DNA of 52,814 nt from an uncultured Clostridia bacterium (GTDB taxonomy: Bacteria > Bacillota > Clostridia > UBA1381), in assembly GCA_944392335.1 (NCBI GenBank), contig CALXWJ010000087.1, positions 1-52,814 of the forward strand, written 5' to 3'. The position numbers and the translations under genes are program-made. This document shows, piece after piece, positions 17,744 to 27,143 of this stretch. The notes beneath the pieces were generated by a model, which made no database searches, was not told the origin of the DNA, and was given only the letters and a program-made list of their open reading frames with translations. Every line of letters begins with the position of its first letter. Position 1 is the stretch's first letter.

Positions 17744-18942
17744 TCTTCGTTATCTCCTTTTGATTCGCTGTTTTCTGCCGGGTCATCAGTTGAAGCATTC
17801 GTATTCGCGGCTGCCTTTGATCCTTTTAAATTTCTTTTTTTATCGGCATAATCCTCATACATCATTTTTATTACAACCGATATCGGAATTGAAAAAAGCA
17901 TTCCCGCAACTCCGAACAAGCCTCCACCGACAGATACTGCAAATATTACTGCCAAAGGCCGTATTTCCAACACATCTCCCATAATTTTGGGCCCTATATA
18001 ATTTCCGTCGATCTGTTCCAATATTGTCAGGATTACGCCTGTCCATATACATTTGAAAATCCCTCCGCTTACCAAAGAAATTATCATAACTACTATTGTA
18101 CTTATTATGGAACCAAAGTAAGGGATCAGATTCAAGAAACCTACCATCAAGCCTAATACCAATGCATATTTTACTTTCAGCACAGAAAGCGCAATTGTTA
18201 CAATAACGCTTATTATAAGTGCTTCTACAACTTTACAATAGATATATTTTGAAAATATATCATTTACCTTTGCAAAATATCCGCAGATACTTTCCGACTT
18301 TTCTTTTGACCATATTAACGATATGAAATTTTTTATGCTTTTAACAATTAACTGCTTATCTATAAGCATATAAATTGCTGCTATGATCGATATAAATGTA
18401 TTTATAACACCCGATGTTATTGATATAACGCCTTGTGCATATTTTGAAAATTCCGAAATATCAAGGGATCTTATATAATTCTCAAGGGCATTTGCCGCAT
18501 TTATTTTGTTATTATCCTGAAAAATCCGCAGATCTAGTCTTTTTTGCCATTTATCTAAAAATTCAATTATCTTGGAAATATAGCCGGGAGCATTATTATA
18601 TAAATCAAGCAAATTTGAATACAATTCGGGAACAATCATTCTGATTGTAATAACTATAATTAAAATTGCAATCAGGATTACCGTTAATATGCTTATAGTC
18701 TTACTGTGTTTTTTTATAAAAGCATGCTTTGATTTATTTAAAAAATTTTCCAATCTTTTAGCCGGCAGATTAAGAATATATGCAATTATAAATCCAACAA
18801 AAAACGGTTTTAAAATATTTAAAAAGTTATACAGATAACCTTTCAAGGAAACTATGTTATCCAATGATTTGTATATAATTATCAATGCAAGCAAAAACAG
18901 AAACGGAGCAAACCAATTACTGTATTTTTTCAGTCTGTTCAT
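17740..18942 (-). CDS. AI-2E family transporter (TerC/PerM-type permease)
   Basis: The protein (about 400 residues from this start) has seven to eight membrane segments and the family blocks LKPFFVGFIIAYILNLPAKRLE, PYFGSIISTIVVMI and GPKIMGDVLEIRPLAVIFAV. The family exports or exchanges small molecules; only some members move autoinducer-2, so the name is not a function call. The C terminus is a charged, low-complexity tail. The ATG at 18942 has AAAGGGG upstream. It is the first gene of the three-gene operon with two flavoproteins. Confidence 0.88.
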   Translation of the reverse strand: MNRLKKYSNWFAPFLFLLALIIIYKSLDNIVSLKGYLYNFLNILKPFFVGFIIAYILNLPAKRLENFLNKSKHAFIKKHSKTISILTVILIAILIIVITIRMIVPELYSNLLDLYNNAPGYISKIIEFLDKWQKRLDLRIFQDNNKINAANALENYIRSLDISEFSKYAQGVISITSGVINTFISIIAAIYMLIDKQLIVKSIKNFISLIWSKEKSESICGYFAKVNDIFSKYIYCKVVEALIISVIVTIALSVLKVKYALVLGLMVGFLNLIPYFGSIISTIVVMIISLVSGGIFKCIWTGVILTILEQIDGNYIGPKIMGDVLEIRPLAVIFAVSVGGGLFGVAGMLFSIPISVVIKMMYEDYADKKRNLKGSKAAANTNASTDDPAENSESKGDNEE

Positions 18943-19049
18943 ATAAGAATCCCCTTTAATTTTAAAAACAAAGGGACTGACATTATAAAGCAATATATAA
19001 TCTTAATGACTACACAAAGGCTTTATGCCGACAACCCCTTAATGTTTTA

Positions 19050-20864
19050 TCAGTCTTCAATAATAATCAATAAAGCGGTATATGCGCCGTTTTGTAATGA
19101 ACCTCTTATTGATACGGTCGTACCGACCTGAATGTCTTTCATTGCTTTTGTAGAACCGTTTGAGGTTATGATCGTTGTTGCTGAATCACTGCAGAAAATT
19201 ATTTCTCCGTCAACTTTAATAAATCCTTTTGATGTGTTTACTATCTCAACCACACCGGTTATCGGATTTGAAGATACTGTAGGAGTTGTTGTGTCAATTT
19301 TTAATACGGCTCCGCTTTCGGTAGTGATTTTTACCATATCTCCCACTCTTAAATCATAAAGCGTTGCGTCTTCGCCGTTAGCGGTTATTGCAGTATCGGG
19401 CAAAACATCAAAAGTTTGTATCTCATCATCAATTTTTACTTTTATAGTAGATGATGAGGAAATATTAACTTCAGAAATCGTACCCTCATATGTTTTATTA
19501 TTTGATGTTGCAACCAGCTTTGTTACGACGCCGTATTCCAATGTTATATCAACTCTGTCGCCCTTATAGATCTTTGAAAGATCTTCTATGTCGTTATTTT
19601 TGTATACGACAACATCATCGTTCAATTTGAACTTTAATCCGTCATATTCTTCATTGCTATGGGAAATTGTCAAATACAGATCATCTTCAATATCAAGAGA
19701 TTCTACAATAGCCTGCTGAATAAAACTATCCTTTTTCAGCTGTGACATTCTGATTATTTTATCATTTGCCACATCAAATTCAACATAACTGCCCAGAGCA
19801 AAATTTCTCAGCAATGCGGTTGAACCGTCTTCGTTATACAAATTAACTCTTGATGCCAGCTGATAGGTCATTGTACTATCGCTGTCAGCCTCTTTAAAGG
19901 TTACCGATGTCCCTTCGCTGTTTGCGGTAGAGCCTTGATATACGGCTCTGTAGGTATTATCGGGAACAATTTCCTGCATATCCACAAACGCGGTACGGTC
20001 ATTGATATATGTAAGCGTTGCCGTTGTGTCTGCAACAAAGTTGTCCTCAGTTGACAGCTCTCCGTTTAAAAAGAATTTGGTATCATCATCATAACCTACT
20101 ACAACTTCTTCGCCTTCGAGGTCAACAATGGTTATGTTGTTTTTATCGTAATCAATTTCGGCTATATACGGAGATTCAATATATAAATTGATCTTGTTTA
20201 CCGCACGGTACAGCATGACAGCTATCTGGCTCCTCAAAACACTGCTGTCGGGAGAGAAGCTCCCGTCATCCATACCGTTCATAATCCCCATTTCACTTGC
20301 ATAAAATACATATTGAGTGTAATCGGGGTCAATAAGCTTTGTGTCGGTATATTCCATGTCGGTCAAAACTTCTGCTTTGGCGTCTTCTTCTCCGCAAAGG
20401 GCTTTTGTTATTATTGCCGCCGCTTCCTGTCTCGGCATGGCCCTGTTTGCTTTTGAGGATGAAAGATATGTTGTGAGGTCATCTTCGGAAAGGACACCCC
20501 TGTACAGCATGTATGCGATTTCTTCATCTCCAAAGTTAAGGTTTAGATCATTTACAACATCTTCATATTTTTCGATCGCATATGCAAGTGCTTCTTCATT
20601 TTCGCTGCGGACAGCTCCCATTGCTCTTGCAAAAAGCACTATAGTTTCGAGTCTTGTCACTTCATTGTCAGGTCTATATGTATCATCTTCATATCCGTTT
20701 ATATATCCTTCGGCAGCCATTTCTTCAATATATGGTCTTGCCCATGTATATTTTTCATCAGAAAGATCCGAAAACATGGAATTTGACTCGGCAGCAGCAA
20801 ACACTTCGGTGCAAAGAGCTGTTGTCATCGTTAGTGTTAAAATTATTCCGAGTAATTTTTTCAT
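19050..20864 (-). CDS. Large SLH-domain surface protein with repeated beta-barrel-like C-terminal region
   Basis: The 604-residue product has a signal peptide (ending near VFA-AA), then about three SLH repeats in residues 30-215: FSDLSDEKYTWARPYIEEMAAEGYINGYEDDTY, a second diverged unit, and YASEMGIMNGMDDGSFSPDSSVLRSQIAVMLYRAV. The remaining 390 residues are acidic and beta-rich, with recurring short units such as KVKIDDEIQTF, GDMVKITTESGAV and GTTVSIRGSL that look like small barrel repeats (KOW/OB-like, tentative). No catalytic motif is evident. It is probably a structural or binding protein of the cell envelope. The start has GAGAGGATG upstream. Confidence 0.85.
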   Translation of the reverse strand: MKKLLGIILTLTMTTALCTEVFAAAESNSMFSDLSDEKYTWARPYIEEMAAEGYINGYEDDTYRPDNEVTRLETIVLFARAMGAVRSENEEALAYAIEKYEDVVNDLNLNFGDEEIAYMLYRGVLSEDDLTTYLSSSKANRAMPRQEAAAIITKALCGEEDAKAEVLTDMEYTDTKLIDPDYTQYVFYASEMGIMNGMDDGSFSPDSSVLRSQIAVMLYRAVNKINLYIESPYIAEIDYDKNNITIVDLEGEEVVVGYDDDTKFFLNGELSTEDNFVADTTATLTYINDRTAFVDMQEIVPDNTYRAVYQGSTANSEGTSVTFKEADSDSTMTYQLASRVNLYNEDGSTALLRNFALGSYVEFDVANDKIIRMSQLKKDSFIQQAIVESLDIEDDLYLTISHSNEEYDGLKFKLNDDVVVYKNNDIEDLSKIYKGDRVDITLEYGVVTKLVATSNNKTYEGTISEVNISSSSTIKVKIDDEIQTFDVLPDTAITANGEDATLYDLRVGDMVKITTESGAVLKIDTTTPTVSSNPITGVVEIVNTSKGFIKVDGEIIFCSDSATTIITSNGSTKAMKDIQVGTTVSIRGSLQNGAYTALLIIIED

Positions 20865-21125
20865 AATTTTATCATCCTCTCATATATTATTTTATTTATT
20901 GACAATACAAATCCGGTATCTACAATTTATACTATTTTATAATAATATATCATATTGAAGGTGTTTTATCAATAGGAAAATATAATTTGTATAATTATTG
21001 TAATATTTCTGCAATTGTAGCACCATATATTGTATGAAAGAGGTATTATTTTTCGTGTTTATGCCATGGGGTCATATTTATTGTGATTTTTGAATTTTAA
21101 AAGCCTGCAAAAAAGAACAATAAGA

Positions 21126-21151
21126 CCGCATAATAAAATCAATTCATGCGG
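21126..21151 (-). terminator. Probable terminator of the GH13 gene
   Basis: On the minus strand CCGCAT and ATGCGG pair around a 14-nt loop overlapping the stop codon of the amylase gene, followed by a moderately T-rich stretch. The gap 20865-21138 is otherwise AT-rich and unremarkable. Confidence 0.5.
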
Positions 21152-23052
21152 CATTTAAATACTTTTATTTCCCGAGGAGGCATTTCAACATAATATATCC
21201 CATCCTCGGAATCATGAAATTCTTTATATATTTCATTTTCCATTTTATAAACTTTAAACCGTGCAAGATCAAGTCTGAACCATTCCGTATTTTCTCCGAA
21301 ATTCGCGCATACGGTATATGCTTCATCCTCCCATATGCGTATAAAACAATAGCCGTAGTTCAGGGCGTATATCGTATCAAAAGAACCTCTGGTAAAGGCC
21401 TTGGAGCTCTTTCTCAATTCTATTGCATGAGTATACCATGATTTTACATCTTCATTTATATTATCCCATGGGAAGCACTGACGGCAGAACGGATCATTAT
21501 ATCCCTGCATCCCTGCTTCGTCCCCGTAATATATGCATGGAACACCCGGAATAAGCATTTGGAACATGACGATTTGCTTTACTTTTTTTAATGCACTGCT
21601 GTAAGCATCCCCTTCAAGATAAAAATTTGCCATAAAATCTTTATCCACAGTGTGTCTGTCAGGTGCATCGCTTAATGCTGTTATGATCCTTTCCACATCA
21701 TGAGATGATAAAATATTTAAAAGGGAGTAATATGCCGGACGGGGATAGTTTTCCTTTAAACTCATGATCCGTCTGTTAAATTCGACCGCATTTATGTTGT
21801 TTTTAGATATATCTATCAGTGCGCTTCGTAACGGATAGTTCATTACCGAATCGAGTTCATCCCCAAGAAAATATTCTCTTCTCATACCGTAGCTGATTTT
21901 ATTTGATGCGTCTTCCCAGACTTCTCCTATAATAACCGCATCGGGATCGGTACTTTTAACCGATTTTCTCAGGCTCTTGACAAAAAAACCGGGCAATTCA
22001 TCAACAACATCCAATCTCCAGCCCGAGGCTCCTGCCATTAACCAATGTTTTACAACTGCATCGTCCGATCTTAAAATAAAATTTTGAAAGCTTTCGGAGG
22101 ATTCATTGACGTTAGGAAGCGTCTTTGTTCCCCACCAGGCATCATACTCATCCGGCCAGCGTTTAAAATTGTACCAATCAATGTAGGGAGACTGCAGTGA
22201 CTGATATGCTCCGACACTGTCATATTCTCCGTCCTTATTAAAATAAACGCTGTTGCTGCCCGTATGATTAAAGACGCCGTCAAGAATAATTTTTATATTG
22301 TTTTCTTCTGCTTTTTTGCACAGAACGCAAAAATCCTCATATGTTCCGAAGCCTTCATCTATCATCATATAGTCTCCGGTATCGTATTTATGGTTGGAGT
22401 ATGCCTTAAATATCGGATTAAGATATATTGCATTTATCCCGAGGGCTTTAAGATAGCCGAGTTTTTTTGTTATACCCTTTAAATTACCGCCGAAAAAATC
22501 GTTTGCCTTATATTCTCCGCCAAATTGTTCTTGCTTGTAAAACGGCATTTCTCCCCAAGCCCGTTTAATAATATCGGTTCTTTCACCCAAAAATTTCCCG
22601 TTTTCATTTCCGTTAAAGAAACGGTCGGGAAATATTTGATATACCACCGAATCCATAAACCATTCGGGGGTCTTATAATTTTTATCATATACGGTTATCT
22701 GATATAATTTATCGGGTTCATTTTCGTATTCCGTGCCGAGACCGCCGAGCCCCTCCGCATTGTTTGCATAAAATTTTCTTCCGGCGTCGCTGACGATTTC
22801 AAAATAATACCAAAATAATCCCACACTGTCGGGCATAATAACTTCAGTTGAATAGAAACAGAAATTACCGGCATCAAAAACATATGCCATATTATAAGAA
22901 TATTTTTCTTCACCGAAACGGCAATGCAGGCGAACTGAAGAAGGAATGCCGCATTCCGATATACCGAGACGTATTCTTACACATGTTCCGCAGGTCACTG
23001 CCCCGAATGGTTTTCTGTATATTTCCGACTGTGAATTATGCTCTGTTCTCAA
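21139..23052 (-). CDS. Cytoplasmic GH13 alpha-amylase/neopullulanase-like enzyme
   Basis: The 637-residue protein has no signal peptide, an N-terminal beta domain (residues about 1-125, CBM34-like) and a GH13 barrel. The conserved regions are visible: DGVFNHTG, GWRLDVVDE (nucleophile Asp), IGEVWED (acid/base Glu) and LSSHDVER (transition-state Asp). AIYLNPIFKAYSNHKYDTGDY resembles the cyclomaltodextrinase/neopullulanase subgroup. It should hydrolyse imported malto-oligosaccharides. An AGGAGGGTGATATGATTTG-type leader precedes the start. It stands downstream of hpt on the same strand with a terminator hairpin between them, so it is likely a separate unit. Confidence 0.92.
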   Translation of the reverse strand: MRTEHNSQSEIYRKPFGAVTCGTCVRIRLGISECGIPSSVRLHCRFGEEKYSYNMAYVFDAGNFCFYSTEVIMPDSVGLFWYYFEIVSDAGRKFYANNAEGLGGLGTEYENEPDKLYQITVYDKNYKTPEWFMDSVVYQIFPDRFFNGNENGKFLGERTDIIKRAWGEMPFYKQEQFGGEYKANDFFGGNLKGITKKLGYLKALGINAIYLNPIFKAYSNHKYDTGDYMMIDEGFGTYEDFCVLCKKAEENNIKIILDGVFNHTGSNSVYFNKDGEYDSVGAYQSLQSPYIDWYNFKRWPDEYDAWWGTKTLPNVNESSESFQNFILRSDDAVVKHWLMAGASGWRLDVVDELPGFFVKSLRKSVKSTDPDAVIIGEVWEDASNKISYGMRREYFLGDELDSVMNYPLRSALIDISKNNINAVEFNRRIMSLKENYPRPAYYSLLNILSSHDVERIITALSDAPDRHTVDKDFMANFYLEGDAYSSALKKVKQIVMFQMLIPGVPCIYYGDEAGMQGYNDPFCRQCFPWDNINEDVKSWYTHAIELRKSSKAFTRGSFDTIYALNYGYCFIRIWEDEAYTVCANFGENTEWFRLDLARFKVYKMENEIYKEFHDSEDGIYYVEMPPREIKVFKCRMN

Positions 23053-23106
23053 ATCATATCACCCTCCTGTTTTTTGTGGAATAATGTATATTTTGCTCAA
23101 ACCTAT

Positions 23107-23139
23107 AAAAGACTATGCCTTTTTGCAACATAGTCTTTT
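23107..23139 (-). terminator. Terminator after hpt
   Basis: AAAAGACTATG pairs perfectly with CATAGTCTTTT (11 bp, 11-nt loop) between the hpt stop and the GH13 start. Confidence 0.75.
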
Positions 23140-23170
23140 AAAATTGCGGTATAGAGCAAATTTTAAAATA

Positions 23171-23719
23171 TTATTCGTATATTTCTTCCTTTAAGACGCC
23201 TATATACGGCAGGTTCCTGTAATATTCATTATAATCAAGACCATAGCCTACAACAAACTCATCAGGTATGACTTTCCCAATGTATGTAACATCAACTTCG
23301 GTCACTCTGCGATCCGGTTTATCAAGCAAAGTGCAGATCTTGCAGCTTTTCGGGTTTCTGCTTTCCAATACATTTTTTAATCTGAACAGAGTATTTCCGC
23401 TGTCTATTATATCTTCGATTATCAATATGTTTTTATCCGTAATGTCAACGTCAAGATCGCGCTTGATATTTATAAACCCGCTTGAAGAGGTACCCGATCC
23501 ATAGCTTGAAGCCTGCATAAATTCAAGTTTTACCGGCATTTTGAGGCGTCTGATCAGGTCTGCTGCAAATACCATGCTCCCTCTTAATATTACGACCATT
23601 ATAATTTCTTCATCTTTATAATCTTCATTGATTTTCTGCGCCGTTTTTTTAACTATGGTTTTCAGTTCCTCTTCTGAAATAAGGATACTTTTCAGATCAG
23701 GATGCATTTCTTTGTTCAT
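23171..23719 (-). CDS. hpt: Hypoxanthine (guanine) phosphoribosyltransferase
   Basis: The 182-residue enzyme has the PRPP-binding motif ILIIEDIIDSGNTL, the flexible-loop region with MQASSYGSGTSSSG, and the substrate region DKPDRRVTEVDVTYIG with DEFVVGYGLDYNEYYRNLPYIG at the C terminus. It salvages hypoxanthine and guanine to IMP and GMP. The ATG at 23719 with TGGAGATAG upstream is chosen over an in-frame start at 23794. Together with xpt and the BMP transporter at 45-51 kb it makes up the purine-salvage genes of this window. Confidence 0.93.
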   Translation of the reverse strand: MNKEMHPDLKSILISEEELKTIVKKTAQKINEDYKDEEIIMVVILRGSMVFAADLIRRLKMPVKLEFMQASSYGSGTSSSGFINIKRDLDVDITDKNILIIEDIIDSGNTLFRLKNVLESRNPKSCKICTLLDKPDRRVTEVDVTYIGKVIPDEFVVGYGLDYNEYYRNLPYIGVLKEEIYE

Positions 23720-23826
23720 AACGCTATCTCCATATATAATATTATTTTCTGCAGTATCGTAAATTATTAATGTGGACAAGCACTTTTTGAACATTTCCCG
23801 GTCAATTCGGCAATATCAATTTGTAC

Positions 23827-23897
23827 TTGAATTTTTAATTAATATTTGTTATAATTATCTTGTAATATATTATATAACTTTTTTTAAAAATTTTCAA
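23827..23897. promoter_or_regulatory. Interlocked promoters of hpt and the glycosyltransferase gene
   Basis: Plus strand: TTGAAT (23827-23832), 17 bp, TATAAT (23850-23855). Minus strand: TTGAAA (23892-23897), 17 bp, TATAAT (23869-23874). The two face each other with 13 bp between the -10 boxes, so polymerase at one would cross the other. A further plus-strand match lies at 24006-24033. The rest of 23720-24061 is AT-rich with no visible gene. Confidence 0.45.
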
Positions 23898-24061
23898 TAG
23901 TACTTTTATTTTTTATGAAAAATAAGGCATTATATTTAAACATTTTTTTAAAACTTGTAATATTTATCTATGATTGAATAAAAACATATATCTTATGGTA
24001 TTAATTTGAAATGAGTATTATACCGAATAATATTTTTGATCACAGAAAGGACTTATAGAAT

Positions 24062-25198
24062 ATGAAATGCTTGGTTATGTCTGTTAAAGCGGGGTACGGT
24101 CATCATTCCACCGGTCAGGCTGTTATAGATTATCTTAAAAATAAAGGATTTATATGTGAAATGCTTGATACCTTTGAATATATAAACCCCAAATTGGGAG
24201 ATTCAATTTCGGACGCGTATTTATTTTCAACAAAGTATCTGCCGGATGTTTACGGAAAAGCATATACACTTTTGGATAAGCATGACGAGAGCTATGACAA
24301 ACATTCCTTAATTGCTATATTGTCAAAGATAGTATCGTTGAAAATAAGAGATTATATTGAGGAATATAAACCGGATGTGGTTATCGGTACGCACAGCTAT
24401 GCATGCCTTTTAATGACGTATCTGAAAGAAAAAGGGCACATAAAATGCCCGACCTTTGGAATTGTTACAGATTTTACCGTGCATCCCTTTTGGGAAAGTA
24501 CGGATATGGATTATTATGTGACGCCCGACAGCTTATTAAATAATCAGATGAACAAAAAAGGGATTCTTACTGATAAGATACTTCCCTTCGGCATCCCTAT
24601 AAAAAACAAGTTCGCGTCAAAAATTTCAAAAGAAGAAGCCAGAAAACAGATTGGGATACAAGATAAATTTACCCTTCTTATTATGATGGGGTCAATGGGT
24701 TTCGGCAACATGACAAAACATATTGAAAAAATCGATAAAATCGATCATGATTTTCAGATCCTTTGCGTATGCGGAAATAATGCCAAGGCAAAGAAGGAAA
24801 TAGACTCCCATCAATGGAATAAGGATATTTATTCATATGGATTTGTTGATAATGTGGATGTGTTGATGGATGCGTCCGACTGTATCATTACAAAACCGGG
24901 CGGATTGACCACTTCCGAATTACTGGCAAAGAAACTGCCTGCAATAATTGTAAATCCTATTCCGGGGCAGGAGGACAGGAATATAGAATTTTTGGTGAAC
25001 AGCGGCGCCGCTGTCATGGCAACCCCGACATATCCAATAGATGAAGCATTGTATGTTTTATTAAATAATCCGTGGAGAATGGATTTGTTAAGCCAATGTG
25101 TCGAACATATCGGCAAACCCGATTCAACGGAAAGGTTTTGTAACTTTGTTATAGAAAAAGTACAAAAACATAACGGAAGAATTTCTGATACTAAATAA
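24062..25198 (+). CDS. MGDG-synthase-like glycosyltransferase (UgtP/processive diacylglycerol glucosyltransferase type)
   Basis: The 378-residue protein begins MKCLVMSVKAGYGHHSTGQAV, the N-terminal MGDG_synth block, and continues into a GT28-like C-terminal domain with CGNNAKAKKEI, DASDCIITKPGGLTTSELLAKKLPAIIVNPIPGQEDRN. The family transfers glucose or galactose from a UDP-sugar to diacylglycerol, making membrane glycolipids that anchor lipoteichoic acid. It should be membrane-associated on the inner face. AGAAAGGA precedes the ATG. It is a single gene with its own terminator. Confidence 0.88.
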   Translation: MKCLVMSVKAGYGHHSTGQAVIDYLKNKGFICEMLDTFEYINPKLGDSISDAYLFSTKYLPDVYGKAYTLLDKHDESYDKHSLIAILSKIVSLKIRDYIEEYKPDVVIGTHSYACLLMTYLKEKGHIKCPTFGIVTDFTVHPFWESTDMDYYVTPDSLLNNQMNKKGILTDKILPFGIPIKNKFASKISKEEARKQIGIQDKFTLLIMMGSMGFGNMTKHIEKIDKIDHDFQILCVCGNNAKAKKEIDSHQWNKDIYSYGFVDNVDVLMDASDCIITKPGGLTTSELLAKKLPAIIVNPIPGQEDRNIEFLVNSGAAVMATPTYPIDEALYVLLNNPWRMDLLSQCVEHIGKPDSTERFCNFVIEKVQKHNGRISDTK

Positions 25199-25211
25199 TT
25201 TATTTACAGAT

Positions 25212-25257
25212 CACCGAGCAAACTTATTTTGTAAAGCACGTTTGTTCGGTGCTTTTT
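25212..25257 (+). terminator. Terminator of the glycosyltransferase gene
   Basis: CACCGAGCAAAC pairs with GTTTGTTCGGTG (12 bp with G-U pairs, 16-nt loop), followed by CTTTTTATT. Confidence 0.85.
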
Positions 25258-25472
25258 ATTGTGAAAACAATAAATCTTCTGCGTCTGATCCGATTTATAC
25301 GCTGTAACCTATGCGGGTACTTTTGAATAAGATATTATAGTATGGAATTATATTGATCTGATACTTCAGTCATTGTATAAAAGAGCATGCAGGATCAATG
25401 CGGGCAAAATAACCGCGATTGTACAATGTGTGTTTTTTCAAGGACATAAATATTATAATTTGGAGGTTTTTT

Positions 25473-25712
25473 ATGAACAGGGATATGACACTTGATTTTT
25501 TACATCCCGGGGAGTTTGCGGTTATAAAAAAACTCAGCTCCACCGGAAGTATGCGGCGGCGTTTGCTGGATATTGGCTTGATTAATGATACCGTCGTTGA
25601 ATGTGTGGGAAAAAGCCCTTTGGGAGACCCGAGCGCTTTTATGATAAGAGGCGCTGTTATCGCCATTCGGGAAGAGGATTGCAAAGATATAATTATAGAA
25701 AAAATCGAATGA
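25473..25712 (+). CDS. FeoA-domain protein, without feoB
   Basis: The 79-residue protein is a FeoA-type SH3-like domain: LDFLHPGEFAVIKKLSSTGSMRRRLLDIGLINDTVVECV, then GDPSAFMIRGAVIAIRE. FeoA normally assists the FeoB ferrous-iron channel or forms the C-terminal domain of iron regulators. No feoB lies nearby; the gene is bracketed by its own leader and a strong terminator. The ATG at 25473 has TTTGGAGG upstream. The ~270-bp gap before it shows only the previous gene's terminator. Confidence 0.85.
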   Translation: MNRDMTLDFLHPGEFAVIKKLSSTGSMRRRLLDIGLINDTVVECVGKSPLGDPSAFMIRGAVIAIREEDCKDIIIEKIE

Positions 25713-25744
25713 ACAGAAAAAGTACTTATCCGCATAAAAATAAT

Positions 25745-25785
25745 CCGGGACGCTTAGATCGGTGCGATCAAGCGTCCCGGTATTT
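25745..25785 (+). terminator. Strong terminator after feoA
   Basis: CCGGGACGCTT pairs perfectly with AAGCGTCCCGG around a 14-nt loop, followed by TATTTTAT. It can also insulate the convergent minus-strand gene ending at 25825. Confidence 0.85.
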
Positions 25786-25824
25786 TATAGTACCGATTTA
25801 TTTTGAAAGCAATAAACCGTTAAA

Positions 25825-26871
25825 TCATTGATTAAAGGAAATTGCCGTGGTATCAATATATAACGAATCATAGTTGTCAAGCATTATCGAATTCAAGTTT
25901 TCATCCGTCAAAAGCAGACAGGTATCGGCGCCGCGTCCCGGGGTGAGCCTGTTGGCAATGGAAATATCAAAGGCATCGTCTGTATTTACGGTAAATGTAA
26001 AGCGTGCAATGGTGCCGTCATTAACCGTTTTGTCGATATCTGTATAATTAGGCATAATGACGCATACATATTTAATCGAATCATTTAAATATGACGCGTT
26101 GGAACCATCCAGAACACTTTGAGGGATCTCTCCGTTCACAACCATGTCCGCCGATTCAGATGTGAGTTTTGAAGAGTCATAGAATAATGTGGCAGTAATA
26201 CCCGAAAATTCCCATTCACCGTCGATTTTATCGGAATTTGCAAGCTTTAGGTCTACCGTTACCACATCACCTGTTTCAACTTCGGTTTTATCCGCTTCAA
26301 GATAGAGATACGGAAGAGAGTCTTTGGGGTTATATTCCGGTGCTGTAGTTTCATCATCGCCGGGCGCCGGGGTATTGTCGCTTATGTATTTTAAGTATTC
26401 TTTTGTTTTTATTGTGATCTCGCGTGTTGCATCATCCCAGTCCACCTGCGCTCCCATATTTTCACTGACAACTCTTAACGGGATCATAGTACGGTCGTTC
26501 ATGATGAGCGGCGCGGTTGAAAGCGGAATTTCTTCCGAGTCAACGGTTGTGATAGATGTAAGCGTATATTTTGTCATAACGGGATCATCGATCGTCAGCA
26601 AAAGTCTTGTGATATTATCAAAAGACTTAACGTATACGCTTCTGTCCTCCTCTCTCCACTCTACCGTGGCTCCCATGGCTTCCAAAACCCCTCTGAGCGG
26701 GATAAGCGTATCATTGTTTTCGGATATGATCGGTTCTTGATCTTCAAATCCTAACAATTGACCGTTCACAATGACCGTTGGGTTGGGAAGCTCTTCGGCA
26801 TATAACGCGTTAGACGCCGAAAGCAGCATTACGGCGGAAAACAATGCCGAAATCAGTCTTTTTTTATTCAT
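25825..26871 (-). CDS. Secreted copper-amine-oxidase N-terminal-domain protein with a cohesin-like C-terminal domain
   Basis: The 348-residue protein has a signal peptide (ending near LYA-EE), one Cu_amine_oxidN1 module in residues about 30-155 (TLIPLRGVLEAMGATVEW; DRTMIPLRVVSENMGAQVDWD), a Pro/Thr/acidic linker (TPAPGDDETTAPEYNP), and a C-terminal beta-sandwich from about residue 190. That domain reads VETGDVVTVDLKLANSD, GITATLFYDSSKL and GTIARFTFTVN, the pattern of cohesin and related carbohydrate- or protein-binding folds. It could hold a dockerin-bearing or sugar ligand at the surface; no dockerin is seen in the window. Confidence 0.82.
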   Translation of the reverse strand: MNKKRLISALFSAVMLLSASNALYAEELPNPTVIVNGQLLGFEDQEPIISENNDTLIPLRGVLEAMGATVEWREEDRSVYVKSFDNITRLLLTIDDPVMTKYTLTSITTVDSEEIPLSTAPLIMNDRTMIPLRVVSENMGAQVDWDDATREITIKTKEYLKYISDNTPAPGDDETTAPEYNPKDSLPYLYLEADKTEVETGDVVTVDLKLANSDKIDGEWEFSGITATLFYDSSKLTSESADMVVNGEIPQSVLDGSNASYLNDSIKYVCVIMPNYTDIDKTVNDGTIARFTFTVNTDDAFDISIANRLTPGRGADTCLLLTDENLNSIMLDNYDSLYIDTTAISFNQ

Positions 26872-27050
26872 TTAAATTCCTCCAGTAAATTAATATTATT
26901 ACAAAACCAGCTGCGGTAACGCCGAAATATTTATATATAAGTTAAGCATTACCGTATAATAATCAAAATTATTATATCATAAAAAACCGCAAGAAACAAT
27001 AGTTAAAATGTAAAAATATTTAATTTTATGTTGTTAAAAGAAAAAAACTA

Positions 27051-27079
27051 TTGATTAATTATATTTTTTTTTGTATAAT
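27051..27079 (+). promoter_or_regulatory. Sigma-A promoter of glyA
   Basis: TTGATT (27051-27056), 17 bp, TATAAT (27074-27079). The leader to the ATG at 27144 is about 60 nt and shows no riboswitch-like structure. Confidence 0.7.
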
Positions 27080-27143
27080 ATAGGTCAGGAGATTTTATCC
27101 GGTATGGGGTATTTATTCAAAATCAGTGAAAGGAATGGTAAAC

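Noticed and set aside
20919..20932. Identical 14-mer TCTACAATTTATAC at 20919 and 42399
   Set aside because: It is short and AT-rich, with no further similarity in the flanks; chance is the simplest explanation.
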